The notes under the pieces are model-generated. The model did no database searches, was not told where the DNA came from, and worked only from the letters and a program-made list of their open reading frames with translations. Both the position numbers and the translations under genes were made by a program. Below, in pieces: positions 10,279 to 19,895 of a stretch of DNA of 64,000 bases. How positions within the stretch are numbered: the first letter of the stretch is position 1; each line of letters begins with the position of its first letter. Source of the stretch: Rhodomicrobium lacus (GTDB taxonomy: Bacteria; Pseudomonadota; Alphaproteobacteria; Rhizobiales; Rhodomicrobiaceae); contig NZ_RZNF01000004.1 of the NCBI RefSeq assembly GCF_003992725.1, positions 62,001-126,000 of the forward strand, in the 5' to 3' direction.

Positions 10279-10821
10279 CTATGCAGCGGACGCGGGCGTG
10301 CGGCCAATCAGAGGAGCGAGTTCCGCGAGGTCGACGAACTGATCGGCCTGGCGGCGAAGGTCGTCGGCGGCGATGGGTGGCTGCGTGCGGATCGTGGACA
10401 CGACCGTGACACGCCGCCCCTTCCGCTGCAAGGCCGACACCAGACCGCAGAAATCGCCGAGCCCCGAGAACAGCACCAAATGATCGAGCGACGGCGCGAG
10501 AGTCAACGCGTCGACCGCCAGTTCGATGTCCATGCCGCTCTTGATCTTCCGCCTGCCGCTCGCGTCCACGTAGTCCTTTACCGGCTTCGTGATCACGGTG
10601 TAGCCGTTATACTGAAGCCAATCCGCGACGCCCCGCAGCGGCGAGGTGGCAAAGTCCTCTGCGATAGGCAGGTAGTAGTTCACGCGAACGAGTTGGCCTG
10701 AGCCACGGAACACCTGCAGCAGCGCGGCGTAATCGATCATGAAACCGAGCGTTCTTGCGGCGGCAAAAAGATTTGGCCCGTCGAGAAATAACCCGAGGCG
10801 TTCGTTCCGGTAGAATTGCAT
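10279..10821 (-). CDS. NYN-domain (LabA/DUF88-type) protein
   Basis: The 180-residue protein has the PIN-like NYN fold of putative Mg-dependent RNases. Asp14 (LFLDGPNLF), Asp98 and Asp104 (GMDIELAVDA) and Asp123 are in the expected acidic cluster. The family motif SGDGDF is SGLGDF here, so one Asp (position 121) is Leu; activity may be weakened or lost. Alphaproteobacterial relatives share the C-terminal STIRTQPPIAADDLRRQAD region. It is transcribed towards the anf operon and ends beside the palindromes. Its RNA target is unknown. Confidence 0.85.
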   Translation of the reverse strand: MQFYRNERLGLFLDGPNLFAAARTLGFMIDYAALLQVFRGSGQLVRVNYYLPIAEDFATSPLRGVADWLQYNGYTVITKPVKDYVDASGRRKIKSGMDIELAVDALTLAPSLDHLVLFSGLGDFCGLVSALQRKGRRVTVVSTIRTQPPIAADDLRRQADQFVDLAELAPLIGRTPASAA

Positions 10822-10975
10822 CGTCGAAAAAGGTCCTTATCCAGATAGGAGAGCCGTGAGGGAGAGAAGGCGCCGCGGCCTTCGCTCCGGAGCGGGATCG
10901 AGAAAAACGCTCCCCCTTATTATTCAAAACGCCTCTTCGGCCCTCGAACGTAACCATTCGCGGACCGAGCAGACC

Positions 10976-11533
10976 TCACGAGCGATGCTCAGGCGGCCGA
11001 GACGGCGGAAAGCGAAGGCGGGCTTCCGCGTCTGCAAGCTTGGCGAGTTGTTCCGGCGCGAGCTTCGAGCGAAGAGCCTCGACGGATTTGACGAGCGCCT
11101 CGGCAGCCTTTGCGCGCTGGGTTGCGGAGTCGGCGAGCCGCAGCGCGGACTCGAACGGCTTCGCCTTTTCGGGCGCGTCACCTGGAACGGGAGGCTTTGG
11201 CGGCCGCGGCGGCTGGGCGACGGCGAGGAACGCGTCGGTGAAATCGCGCCAGGCGTCGATCTGGTTCGCGCGGATGCCGATCTCGGTTTCGAGCGTGGAA
11301 AGCTCCTGCGCGAGCGAGGGCCGGGGTGGATGGCGGAAGCCGTCATGCGAGAAGGGAGGGCCGTCGCCCCGAGGTGCGCCCGGACCGCCTGCTTCGCCCG
11401 GCAACGGAGGCTGAGCCGCGAATGCAACGTGCGGGAGCGGCGGGCGATCGGGTGTCTGCGCGGACGCCGAAGATGCGATGCAGGGGAGCAGAAACGCTGC
11501 AACGAGAGCGCCCCGCGATAATGAGCAAATCAT
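10976..11533 (-). CDS. Secreted Spy/CpxP-like periplasmic protein
   Basis: The 185-residue product starts with a clear signal peptide ([20 protein letters not shown], cleavage after about ASA-25). The mature part is Pro-rich at first, then helical, with a C-terminal [19 protein letters not shown] segment like the LTxxQ motifs of Spy/CpxP-type envelope chaperones. It is divergent from a two-component system, and each gene has a copy of the same 19-bp palindrome upstream. This suggests that it is a regulon member, as CpxP is of CpxRA. The family match is by pattern and is moderately sure. Confidence 0.65.
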   Translation of the reverse strand: MICSLSRGALVAAFLLPCIASSASAQTPDRPPLPHVAFAAQPPLPGEAGGPGAPRGDGPPFSHDGFRHPPRPSLAQELSTLETEIGIRANQIDAWRDFTDAFLAVAQPPRPPKPPVPGDAPEKAKPFESALRLADSATQRAKAAEALVKSVEALRSKLAPEQLAKLADAEARLRFPPSRPPEHRS

Positions 11534-11606
11534 CGAATATACTCCTTGTTCGACCGGGGGAGCTTACGGTTTGCGAGGCCGATTTCGATGATCGCGAGGC
11601 GACGAA

Positions 11607-11625
11607 GTGTAACGCTCTGTTACAC
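11607..11625. promoter_or_regulatory. Palindromic operator, copy 1 (proximal to the Spy-like gene)
   Basis: GTGTAAC-GCTCT-GTTACAC is a perfect 7-bp inverted repeat with a 5-base spacer, about 75 bases upstream of the minus-strand start at 11533. A nearly identical site is at 11905-11923. The matching pair flanking a divergent response-regulator gene suggests binding by that regulator. Confidence 0.65.
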
Positions 11626-11904
11626 GACGCCCAAACCTGCGAAATTCGCGACACTGTTTAAAATCCGGTCTCTCGAGAACAAAGGCGGTGTTCGATGTCA
11701 CAACCGGGGAAGTGCACATATTTGCAGCGTCATAGAAAGAGGATATCCGTGTGCGGCGGTGTTCGCGCTTAGTATCGCGACGCGCGAACGACGAGGGTGT
11801 CTGAAACAGAGACCAAATCGCAATGCCCCCGCCGCGCCGAAAGGGCATGCAAGAGCATCCCTACAATCCGCTGCCTGTTCGTTCCCGTATCGCGACGGCG
11901 ACGC

Positions 11905-11923
11905 ATGTAACGCTCGGTTACAC
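11905..11923. promoter_or_regulatory. Palindromic operator, copy 2 (proximal to the response regulator)
   Basis: ATGTAAC-GCTCG-GTTACAC repeats the 11607 site with two changes (the first base and one spacer base), keeping 6-bp arms. It lies about 65 bases upstream of the likely response-regulator start, as expected for autoregulation. The 11626-11904 interval holds no convincing gene. Confidence 0.65.
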
Positions 11924-11988
11924 GCGGAGGGTGGCGGCGTGAGCTCTGCCTCTCTATGATGCGGATGTCCGGTAAACGGGAGTTTTCC

Positions 11989-12723
11989 TTGGCTTCGACA
12001 CATCATATTCTTGTCGTGGACGACGACAGGCGCATCAGAACCAGCCTCAAACGCTTTCTCACCGACAATGGCATACGAGTAACCGAAGCCGCCGATGGCG
12101 TCGCCATGTTCGCGGCCGTCGAGGCCGGGCGTTTCGATCTGATCGTGCTCGACGTGATGATGCCGGGCGAAGACGGCCTTTCGCTCTGCCGACGACTTCG
12201 TGCAACGAGCCGCATCCCGGTCGTTCTGCTCACCGCCATGTCGAGTGAGACGGATCGCATCATCGGCCTCGAAATCGGCGCGGACGATTATGTCTGCAAG
12301 CCGTTCAGCCCCCGCGAGCTTCTCGCCCGCATTCGCGCCGTGCTGAGACGAACCGGCGACGCCACGCCTGAAACGAGGATCGCGGGCATCACCTATGTCT
12401 TCGAGAACTGGCGGCTCGACGTGGTGCGCCGCACACTGCACAATCCGGGCGGCGCGCTCGTGGACCTGACCGCAGGCGAGCACGATCTGTTGCTGGCCTT
12501 CCTCGAACGACCCCAGCACGTTCTCAGCCGTGACCAGCTTCTCGATCTCGCGCGCGGCCGCGCCGCTTCGCCCTTCGACCGCAGCATCGACGTGCAGGTG
12601 TCGAGGCTGCGCCGCAAGATCGAGGCCGACCCGCAGACACCCGAACTCATCAAGACGGTGCGGAGCGGCGGATATATCTTCTGCGCGCCGGTTTCGGTCG
12701 AAGACACAAGGCAGTCGGCGTGA
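11989..12723 (+). CDS. OmpR-family response regulator
   Basis: The receiver domain carries acidic residues DDD at 11-13, phospho-acceptor Asp55 (LIVLDVMMPGEDG) and the CKPF lysine. A winged-helix DNA-binding domain follows (about 145-235; SIDVQVSRLRRKI and TVRSGGYIF). A TTG at 11989 preceded by CGGGAG is chosen because it gives the usual few residues before ILVVDDD. ATG codons at 11956 and 11965 are in frame but lack a ribosome site. The sensor kinase gene follows after 4 bases. It likely controls itself and the divergent periplasmic gene. Confidence 0.88.
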   Translation: MASTHHILVVDDDRRIRTSLKRFLTDNGIRVTEAADGVAMFAAVEAGRFDLIVLDVMMPGEDGLSLCRRLRATSRIPVVLLTAMSSETDRIIGLEIGADDYVCKPFSPRELLARIRAVLRRTGDATPETRIAGITYVFENWRLDVVRRTLHNPGGALVDLTAGEHDLLLAFLERPQHVLSRDQLLDLARGRAASPFDRSIDVQVSRLRRKIEADPQTPELIKTVRSGGYIFCAPVSVEDTRQSA

Positions 12724-12727
12724 CGGG

Positions 12728-14221
12728 ATGAGACTGCCGAGCATCCGCCCGCGTTTAAGCCTCGGCACGCGCATCGCCGTCACGACGCTGATCGCGCTTC
12801 TTGCGGTGCAGGCGCTGAACTCGGCCGTGTTCTTCCTGATGCCGCACCCGCCGGCAACGGTCTACAGCGCGCGCTGGCTCATCGCCGAGGTCGCGGAAAC
12901 AACGCGTTCGATCCTCACCGCCCAGGAAGCGGAACGCGAAACCGCCGCAAGAGAAGCCGCCACGCGGACCGGCCTCGATATCCGGTGGCATCCGCGCGGA
13001 TTTGCGCCGCCAGTTCCTGCGCTCGACCGTCCGCCTACAGGACGCCGCTCGTTCCATGAAAGGATTCGCGCAACCCTTGCCAGCGAGCTTGAAGGGTTCG
13101 GAACGCGGGTCATCATCTCCAGCCGAGGCGGCCCGTCGTTTCCGAGAGCGGAGGCGGGCGAAATGCGCTTCGTGCCGCCGGAATTCATGAAGTCGATCCG
13201 GACCGGCCCGCTCGAACCTCAGGAGGGCGATTTCCCGCTGTTCGGCGATTTTGAAGTCGTCATCCAGGGAAGCGACGGCGACACGCTCACCGTCGGGCCG
13301 GATCGGCCGCCGCGTTTCGCGCCCTTCTTCGATCCGAGGGTGGCGAGCATTCTGGGCGCCATCCTCCTTGTGGTGATCCTGTCGGCGATAACGTCGCACC
13401 GTGTCCTCGTGCCGCTCGGCCGTCTCGCGGATGCCGCCCGCACTCTCGGCCGAACGCGCGATCCGGTTCCCATCGACACAACGGGGTTGAACGAGTTCAC
13501 GGTGGTCGCCGAAGCGATGAACGACATGCAGGAGCGCATCAAGCGATTCATCGACGAGCGCACCCACATGCTCGCGGCTATCTCGCATGACCTGCGATCC
13601 TCGCTGACGGGCCTGCGCCTTGACGCCGAGCGCTTGCCAGAGGGCGACACGAAGGCCGATCTCATCGCCGCCATGGAAGAGATGGAGCGGATGATTTCCG
13701 CGACGCTCACCTTCGCGGGCGACGACCTCAAGGGCGAGCGCCCCGAACGCGTGGACCTCGCCGCGGTACTCATAAGCCTGTGCGATACCTTTTCTGACCG
13801 TGGCCGCCTCGCCGAGTACGAGGGACCGGACCATGCCTTTCTCGTCTGTCAGCCAACCGCGATGAAGCGCGTCTTCGCGAACCTGATCGACAATGCCGTG
13901 AAATACGGAAGCCGCGCCGAGGTCAGCGTGACCACGGGCGATGACGGCGTCACGGTGATCGTCGCCGATCGAGGGCCGGGAATCCCGCCCGGGAAAATTG
14001 AAATCGCGTTTCAGCCGTTCCGCCGCCTCGAAGATTCCCGCTCACCCGAAACCGGCGGCGTCGGCCTTGGCCTCGCCATCGCGCGGGACATCGTGCGAGC
14101 CCATGGCGGCGAAATCGCGCTTGCGAACAAGCTCGAAGGCGGCCTCAGGGCGCGGGTATGGCTTCCCCGGGGGAGCGCCCCCCTGAGCGCGTCCGCAAAA
14201 TGTGAAGCGGCTTCCCGATAG
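12728..14221 (+). CDS. Sensor histidine kinase, partner of the upstream response regulator
   Basis: The 497-residue inner-membrane kinase has transmembrane helices at about 17-38 and 205-223 that bracket a roughly 165-residue periplasmic sensor rich in Pro and Arg. A HAMP region follows (about 224-275). The H-box is AAISHDLRSSLTGLR with His287; the usual HDLRTPLT is altered to HDLRSSLT. N (NLIDNAVKY), G1 (DRGPGI) and G2 (GVGLGLAIA) boxes are intact. It is translationally close to the regulator gene. The stimulus is unknown; envelope stress is plausible from the Spy-like neighbour. Confidence 0.9.
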   Translation: MRLPSIRPRLSLGTRIAVTTLIALLAVQALNSAVFFLMPHPPATVYSARWLIAEVAETTRSILTAQEAERETAAREAATRTGLDIRWHPRGFAPPVPALDRPPTGRRSFHERIRATLASELEGFGTRVIISSRGGPSFPRAEAGEMRFVPPEFMKSIRTGPLEPQEGDFPLFGDFEVVIQGSDGDTLTVGPDRPPRFAPFFDPRVASILGAILLVVILSAITSHRVLVPLGRLADAARTLGRTRDPVPIDTTGLNEFTVVAEAMNDMQERIKRFIDERTHMLAAISHDLRSSLTGLRLDAERLPEGDTKADLIAAMEEMERMISATLTFAGDDLKGERPERVDLAAVLISLCDTFSDRGRLAEYEGPDHAFLVCQPTAMKRVFANLIDNAVKYGSRAEVSVTTGDDGVTVIVADRGPGIPPGKIEIAFQPFRRLEDSRSPETGGVGLGLAIARDIVRAHGGEIALANKLEGGLRARVWLPRGSAPLSASAKCEAASR

Positions 14222-14349
14222 GACGCACGACAGAAAGACGGCGTCCCAAACTCACAGCATCGTGCCGCATCCGATGCAGGGCCGCTTCCCGCCAGCCTCT
14301 CTGAAGCAGCGCGGCGCGCTGCGGCGCCATGCCGGACCTCGATGCCGGG

Positions 14350-16602
14350 TCAGGTGGTTTCAAATCCCTTCAGTCCGAAGCGGCCAGACTTCGGCCAACC
14401 CTTTGGCACGGGTGAGCCCGCCCCTGCGCGGGCGCCCCGGAACTCATCCAGTTCGGTCACGACGCGGACGCGGCCCGCCGTATCGCCGAGCTTCAGGCCC
14501 GTTTCGCCACCGAACACCTGCACATCCGCGACACCGCCATCCTTGTATTTCTGAAGGCGAACGCCGCGACCGCGCGTCAGTTCATTCAACTCGGCCAGCG
14601 GGAAAACGAGCAAGCGGCGGTTTTCTCCCACGACGGCCAGCGTATCCCCCTCCGCCGGACGGCACAGCGCGGCGCGCTCGCCATCGCCGAGGTTCAGCAC
14701 CTGCTTGCCCTTTCGCGTCTGCGCGACAACCTCATCCTCAGCCACAACGAAGCCGTTGCCGACGCTCGATGCCACAACGAGCTTGCGGCCCGCCTTGTGC
14801 ACGAAGGCTTCAAGCAGATCGTCCGCCTCGTCGAGGTCGATCATGAGGCGCACGGGCTCGCCCTGCCCGCGCCCGCCCGGAAGCTGGCTCGCTTCGAGCG
14901 TGTAGAATTTACCGTTGGTGGCGAAGAGCACGATCTTGTCGGTCGTCTGCGCCTTGATCGCGACCTTCAGCGCGTCGTCGGTCTTGAAAGTGAGCTTGGC
15001 GAGATCGGCGTCGTGGCCCTTCAGCGCGCGTATCCAGCCCTTCTCGGACAGCACGACCGTCACCGGCTCCCTTTCGATCAGCGCTTCCTCGGCCGAAAGG
15101 TCGATGTCGGGAAGAGCCGCGGTGCCGGTCTTGCGGCGCCCGAGAGGCGTCGCCTTGCCGAACTGCTTCTTGATGTCCTTGATCTCGGCGGAAATCCTGT
15201 CCCACTGCTTTTCATCGGACCCGAGAAGATCGACAAGTCCTTCGCGCTCCTTTGTCAACGCGTCGTTCTCGGTGCGGATTTCCATCTCCTCAAGCTTTCG
15301 CAAGGATCTCAGCCGCATATTGAGGATCGCTTCGGCCTGCACGTCCGTCAGAGCGAAACGCGCGATCAACGCCGGCTTCGGCTCGTCCTCGTTGCGGATG
15401 ATGCGGATCACCTCGTCGAGGTTCAGATAGGCGATGAGCAGGCCGCCCAGCACCTCAAGCCGGTGATCGATCTGCTTGAGGCGATGCTCGGAACGACGGC
15501 GCAGCACGACGCGACGGTGGTCGAGCCACTCCTGCAACACCTGCGTCAGGCCCAGCACCTGCGGCACCTGCCCCTTCGACAGCACCGTCATGTTGAGCGG
15601 AATGCGCGCCTCAAGCTCGGTCTGGCGGAAAAGTTGCTCCATGAGCAGCGCCGCGTCCACGTTTCGCGATTTCGGCTCGATGACGATGCGGATGTCCTCC
15701 GCGCTTTCGTCGTCGATGTCGCCGAGCAGCGGCAGCTTTTTCGCTTGCAGAAGGTCGGCCATCTTCTCGATGAGCCGCGACTTCTGAACGCCGTAGGGAA
15801 TTTCCGTGACGACGATCTGATAGCCGCCGCGACCGGTGTCTTCGGTGTGCCAGCGCGCGCGCAGCCTGAACGAGCCGCGCCCGGTGCGGTAGGCTTCCAC
15901 GAGCCCCGCCGTGTCATCGACGAGCACGCCGCCGGTCGGAAAGTCCGGCCCCGGCAGGAAGGTCAGCAGCGTCTCGACGCTCGCCTTCGGGTGCTTGATG
16001 AGATAGAGCGCCGCGTCGCAGACCTCTTCCGCATTATGCGGGGGGATCGACGTCGCCATGCCGACCGCGATGCCCGACGAGCCGTTGGCCAGAAGGTTCG
16101 GGAACGCGGCGGGAAGTACCACCGGCTCTTCTTCCTCGCCGTCGTAGGTTTCGCGGAAATCGACGGTGTCCTCGTCGATGCCGTCGAGCAGCGCCGCAGC
16201 GATCGCCGTCATGCGCGCTTCGGTGTAGCGCATCGCCGCCGCGTTATCGCCGTCGATATTGCCGAAATTGCCTTGCCCGTCGACGAGCGGGTAACGCTGG
16301 GAGAAGCTTTGCGCGAGACGCACCAGCGCGTCGTAGACCGACTGGTCGCCATGCGGGTGATATTTACCGATCACGTCGCCGACGACGCGCGCGCATTTCT
16401 TGAAGCCGCCCGCCGGATCGAGCTTCAACTGCCGCATCGCGAACAAGAGGCGGCGATGCACGGGCTTCAGCCCGTCGCGCACGTCGGGCAGCGCGCGATG
16501 CATGATGGTGGAGAGCGCGTAGGCGAGGTAGCGCTCTTCGAGCGCGTCCTTCAGCCGGATCGGCTCGATGGGTGGGTTCGCGAGAATCGTTTCGTCGGCC
16601 AT
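14350..16602 (-). CDS. parC: DNA topoisomerase IV subunit A
   Basis: This 750-residue type IIA topoisomerase subunit unlinks daughter chromosomes with ParE. The catalytic Tyr is at 126 ([10 protein letters not shown]). The winged-helix segment around [14 protein letters not shown] has Gln87 where E. coli has the quinolone-determining Ser80; I believe this is common in alphaproteobacteria. A beta-pinwheel C-terminal domain follows, with repeated blade motifs in the last 250 residues. It is distinguished from GyrA by the shorter C-terminus and ParC-like N-terminus ([20 protein letters not shown]). parE is not in the window. Confidence 0.94.
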   Translation of the reverse strand: MADETILANPPIEPIRLKDALEERYLAYALSTIMHRALPDVRDGLKPVHRRLLFAMRQLKLDPAGGFKKCARVVGDVIGKYHPHGDQSVYDALVRLAQSFSQRYPLVDGQGNFGNIDGDNAAAMRYTEARMTAIAAALLDGIDEDTVDFRETYDGEEEEPVVLPAAFPNLLANGSSGIAVGMATSIPPHNAEEVCDAALYLIKHPKASVETLLTFLPGPDFPTGGVLVDDTAGLVEAYRTGRGSFRLRARWHTEDTGRGGYQIVVTEIPYGVQKSRLIEKMADLLQAKKLPLLGDIDDESAEDIRIVIEPKSRNVDAALLMEQLFRQTELEARIPLNMTVLSKGQVPQVLGLTQVLQEWLDHRRVVLRRRSEHRLKQIDHRLEVLGGLLIAYLNLDEVIRIIRNEDEPKPALIARFALTDVQAEAILNMRLRSLRKLEEMEIRTENDALTKEREGLVDLLGSDEKQWDRISAEIKDIKKQFGKATPLGRRKTGTAALPDIDLSAEEALIEREPVTVVLSEKGWIRALKGHDADLAKLTFKTDDALKVAIKAQTTDKIVLFATNGKFYTLEASQLPGGRGQGEPVRLMIDLDEADDLLEAFVHKAGRKLVVASSVGNGFVVAEDEVVAQTRKGKQVLNLGDGERAALCRPAEGDTLAVVGENRRLLVFPLAELNELTRGRGVRLQKYKDGGVADVQVFGGETGLKLGDTAGRVRVVTELDEFRGARAGAGSPVPKGWPKSGRFGLKGFETT

Positions 16603-16757
16603 GCGTCAGAGGTAGCGGGTTCGCGATGGCGGCTCAAGGGCGGAGGGCGCAGTTCCCGACGGGCTTACAATTCCAAAGGCCCATCGGCACCTGAACCGCC
16701 GATCCCCGCGCGTCGACCGGCAGGAGGCTTCGACGTGAGAAGTTGATACGCGGCTGG

Positions 16758-18611
16758 CTACGACACCGCGCGGACGTAGGAGCCGGGTGCGTCCTCGATG
16801 GGCGCGTAACCATTGCCGCCGGGTTCGCGCGGCGGAACCTTGTCGCCCGAAAGCGAGCCGAGCCACTTCGCGTAGTCCGGCCACCAGGAACCCGGATATT
16901 CCCTTGCCCGCGCCACGAAGGCGTCGACAGTGGGGATCGTCTTCGGATCGCCGTCCTCAAGGATCCAGTGCTGATATTTGGCCCGGCTTACAGGATTGAC
17001 GACGCCCGCGATATGCCCGGATCCGGCCAGCACGAAGCGCACCGGTCCGCCGAACAGCTTCGAGCCGACGAGCACCGACTGCGCGGGCGCGATGTGATCC
17101 TCGCGCGTGGCGAGTTCGTAGATCGGGATCGTCACGCGGGAGAGGTCGAGCGGCACGCCGCCGAGCGACAGAAGCCCGCGTGCAAGCTTGTTGTCGCGAT
17201 AGAATTCGCGCAGGTAGAAGCTGTGGTTCGCTGGCGGCATGCGCGTCGAATCCGCATTCCAGTACAGGAGATCGAACGGGAACGGCTGCTTGCCGAGCAG
17301 GTAATTGTTGACGATGTAAGGCCAGATCAGATCGCGCGGGCGCAGCATGTTGAACACGGCCGACATGCGCGCGCCATCGAGGAAACCGCGCTCCGCCATC
17401 ACCTCGTCGAGCGCCTTCAACTGCTCGTCGTCGATGAAGACGAGAAGATCGCCGGCGTTGGTGAAATCGGTCTGCGCGGCGAGGAACGTGGCCGACGCAA
17501 TACGGTCGTCGCCCGTCCCGGCCATGTAGGCGAGCGTGCTCGCGAGCAGCGTGCCGCCGACGCAATAGCCGACGGCATTGGTGCGCGGCTCGCCCGTGAT
17601 GCGAAGCACGGCGTCGGTCGCGTCGAGCACGCCCTCACGCATGTAATCCTCGAACGATTTCGAGGCGAGGTTGGCGTCCGGATTCACCCAGGAGACCACA
17701 AAAACCGTGAAGCCCTGATCGACGACCCATTTGATGAACGACTTCGGCGGTGTCAGGTCGAGGATGTAATATTTGTTGATCCATGGCGGCACGATCATCA
17801 GCGGCACGCGATACACGCTCTCCGTCGACGGCGTGTACTGGATGAGCTGCATGATGTCGTTCTGATAGACCACCTTTCCGGGGGTGACGGCGAGATTCTT
17901 GCCGACCTCGAAAGCCGACATGTCGGTCTGGCGGATGCGAAGCAGTTCGCCCGACTGGTTCAGATCTTCCACAAGGTGCTGCATTCCCTCCGCAAGGTTC
18001 TGACCGCCGGTCGAGACGGTGGTGCGGATCACCTCGGGATTGGTGAAGGGGAAATTGGACGGCGAAAGCGCGGTCACGATTTGGTTCAGATAGAACTCGG
18101 CACGCTTCCTTGCGTGTCTGTCGACCGTCTCGGCGTTCTCGACGAGATCGCCCGCCCATTTGCCGGTCAGAAGATAGGCCTGCTTCAGGAAATCGAAGAA
18201 CGCGTTCTCCGACCACTCCTTGTCCTTGAAGCGCGGATCGCTGGCGGCCGGCTCGATCAGCGGCTGGACCTCCTCGCCGAGAAAACGCTGATAGGTCCGG
18301 CCCCAAAGGTCGATGAGATCCTGATTGAGCTTCGCCTGAGCGGCTGCCAGCTTCTGCGGGTCGCTCATCCAGTATTGCGCGATCGGCGCGAAAATCTTGC
18401 CGATGTCCGCCATTCCGCCCGCAACCGTGAAAGCGCCCGACCGCTTGTCCCGGTCCTCGTAGATTTTCGCGACGGCCTGCCCGCTAGCCTCAAAGGCGCG
18501 AAGAAGGTTCGTCGCGAATTGCTCCGGAGACTGAAGGCCCGGCAAAGGTCTGGATGGCGCCGGAGCGCTCGCGGCTTCTCGCTTGTCGCCTTTTTGACGC
18601 TTGTCTGACAT
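16758..18611 (-). CDS. phaC: Class I poly(R)-hydroxyalkanoate synthase
   Basis: The 617-residue enzyme polymerises 3-hydroxyacyl-CoA into storage polyester at granules. The lipase-like box GYCVGG holds the catalytic Cys near residue 349. The expected WVNPDANLASKSFEDY and late GSGHIAGVVNP segments supply the Asp/His region. The ATG at 18611 follows GGGAGAG; an upstream ATG at 18677 lacks a ribosome site and adds 22 atypical residues. No phaA, phaB or phaP is adjacent. Acetoacetyl-CoA synthetase at 57 kb could feed the same acetoacetyl-CoA pool, which is inference. Confidence 0.93.
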   Translation of the reverse strand: MSDKRQKGDKREAASAPAPSRPLPGLQSPEQFATNLLRAFEASGQAVAKIYEDRDKRSGAFTVAGGMADIGKIFAPIAQYWMSDPQKLAAAQAKLNQDLIDLWGRTYQRFLGEEVQPLIEPAASDPRFKDKEWSENAFFDFLKQAYLLTGKWAGDLVENAETVDRHARKRAEFYLNQIVTALSPSNFPFTNPEVIRTTVSTGGQNLAEGMQHLVEDLNQSGELLRIRQTDMSAFEVGKNLAVTPGKVVYQNDIMQLIQYTPSTESVYRVPLMIVPPWINKYYILDLTPPKSFIKWVVDQGFTVFVVSWVNPDANLASKSFEDYMREGVLDATDAVLRITGEPRTNAVGYCVGGTLLASTLAYMAGTGDDRIASATFLAAQTDFTNAGDLLVFIDDEQLKALDEVMAERGFLDGARMSAVFNMLRPRDLIWPYIVNNYLLGKQPFPFDLLYWNADSTRMPPANHSFYLREFYRDNKLARGLLSLGGVPLDLSRVTIPIYELATREDHIAPAQSVLVGSKLFGGPVRFVLAGSGHIAGVVNPVSRAKYQHWILEDGDPKTIPTVDAFVARAREYPGSWWPDYAKWLGSLSGDKVPPREPGGNGYAPIEDAPGSYVRAVS

Positions 18612-18839
18612 CCGTGCGTAGCTCTCCCAAACCGCAAAGTTATTCTTGCGTCCTTTTGCGCTCGTTGAATCGAGCATGGACTAATAATATAACATTCTGG
18701 CGTCGTTTGGTGAGGGGCTGAAAGCTTTTCTTCGCCCGCTGCGCTTGTCCTCCGACTAAGTGTTTACTATAGCGCTTCGCTGGCGGCTGTCCCGCCCTCG
18801 CGATAAGCGCATATCAGCCATGACTCGTCAGGTTCGATC

Positions 18840-19556
18840 TTAATATCGCCGCAGGAGCGCGACGAGCTTGCCCTGGATCTTCACACGGTCAGGACCGAAA
18901 ATACGCGTCTCGTAGGCCGGGTTTGCGGGTTCGAGGGCGATCGATTGCCCGCGCTTGCGAAGCCGTTTCAGGGTCGCCTCCTCGTCGTCGATGAGCGCGA
19001 CCACGATATCCCCGCTTTCCGCGGCGGCCGTCTTTTTCAGCACGACCGTATCGCCTTCCTGAATTCCGGCTTCGACCATGGAGTCGCCGCGCACTTCGAG
19101 CGCGAAGTGATCGCCCGTGGAAAGATATTCCGGCGGCATGACGAGGACGTGGCTGTGGTCCTCGATGGCCGAGCGCGGCACGCCCGCCGCGATACGTCCC
19201 ATCACAGGAACCGATATGCCGCCGTCTTCCCGGTCGCGGATGAAAGGAGACTGCGGTGCGTCCTCGAAAGATGACCGGCGTCCTTCGATGACGGTCGGCA
19301 TGAAGCCCCGCCGGCGGTCGGCCTCGAAACCCGCGCGCGCGCGCTCCGGCATCTTCATCACTTCCAGGGCGCGGGCGCGATGGGGAAGCCTGCGGATGAA
19401 GCCGCGCTCTTCCAGCGCCATGATCAGGCGATGAATGCCGGACTTGGACTTGAGATGCAGCGCCTCCTTCATTTCATCGAACGACGGCGGCACGCCGGTC
19501 GCTTCGATACGCTCATTGATGTAGAGGAGGAGTTGCTTTTGCTTCGGTGTCAGCAT
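18840..19556 (-). CDS. lexA: SOS repressor LexA
   Basis: The 238-residue repressor has an N-terminal winged helix (about 1-65, [17 protein letters not shown]) and a C-terminal S24 self-cleavage domain. The cleavage site is Ala124-Gly125 (RIAAGVP), the nucleophile Ser159 (GDSM) and the general base Lys197 (ATLKRL). RecA filaments trigger cleavage and SOS induction. A perfect alphaproteobacterial LexA operator lies about 52 bases upstream, so it is self-regulated. The 83-96 insert between domains is usual in this class. Confidence 0.96.
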   Translation of the reverse strand: MLTPKQKQLLLYINERIEATGVPPSFDEMKEALHLKSKSGIHRLIMALEERGFIRRLPHRARALEVMKMPERARAGFEADRRRGFMPTVIEGRRSSFEDAPQSPFIRDREDGGISVPVMGRIAAGVPRSAIEDHSHVLVMPPEYLSTGDHFALEVRGDSMVEAGIQEGDTVVLKKTAAAESGDIVVALIDDEEATLKRLRKRGQSIALEPANPAYETRIFGPDRVKIQGKLVALLRRY

Positions 19557-19607
19557 GGGCGGCCCGGTTGTGGCGAAGGACTGTACAAACCAAGAACACC
19601 ATTAAGC

Positions 19608-19622
19608 GTTCTCATTAAGTTC
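19608..19622. promoter_or_regulatory. LexA operator (SOS box) of lexA
   Basis: GTTC-TCATTAA-GTTC fits the alphaproteobacterial direct-repeat SOS box GTTC-N7-GTTC exactly. A further GAAC at 19593 sits just outside it. The rest of 19557-19895, between lexA and the divergent giant gene, has no gene; whether the box also affects the rightward gene 274 bases away is open. Confidence 0.9.
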
Positions 19623-19895
19623 CGCAAGGAAAAAGGGCACTTTTGGATCAGCCCTGCACAGGAGGAATCTCTAGCGACAGGAGATTTCCCAATGGCTAAT
19701 TTATTCCCGGTCCCGCCGCCGTTCGACTTGTCGGACCGGTTTCCCCTTCCGGCCTGCCCGATTTCAGGCCGCATTTCTGCGTTGTTCAAACGCACTCGCC
19801 CCCACAGTCATCATATTGTGACGCACAAGAGAATCCAGCTTGCGAAGTCAGTAAGCAGAGAGTATCCGTGACAAGCGCAATTAGGTATATTTTTT

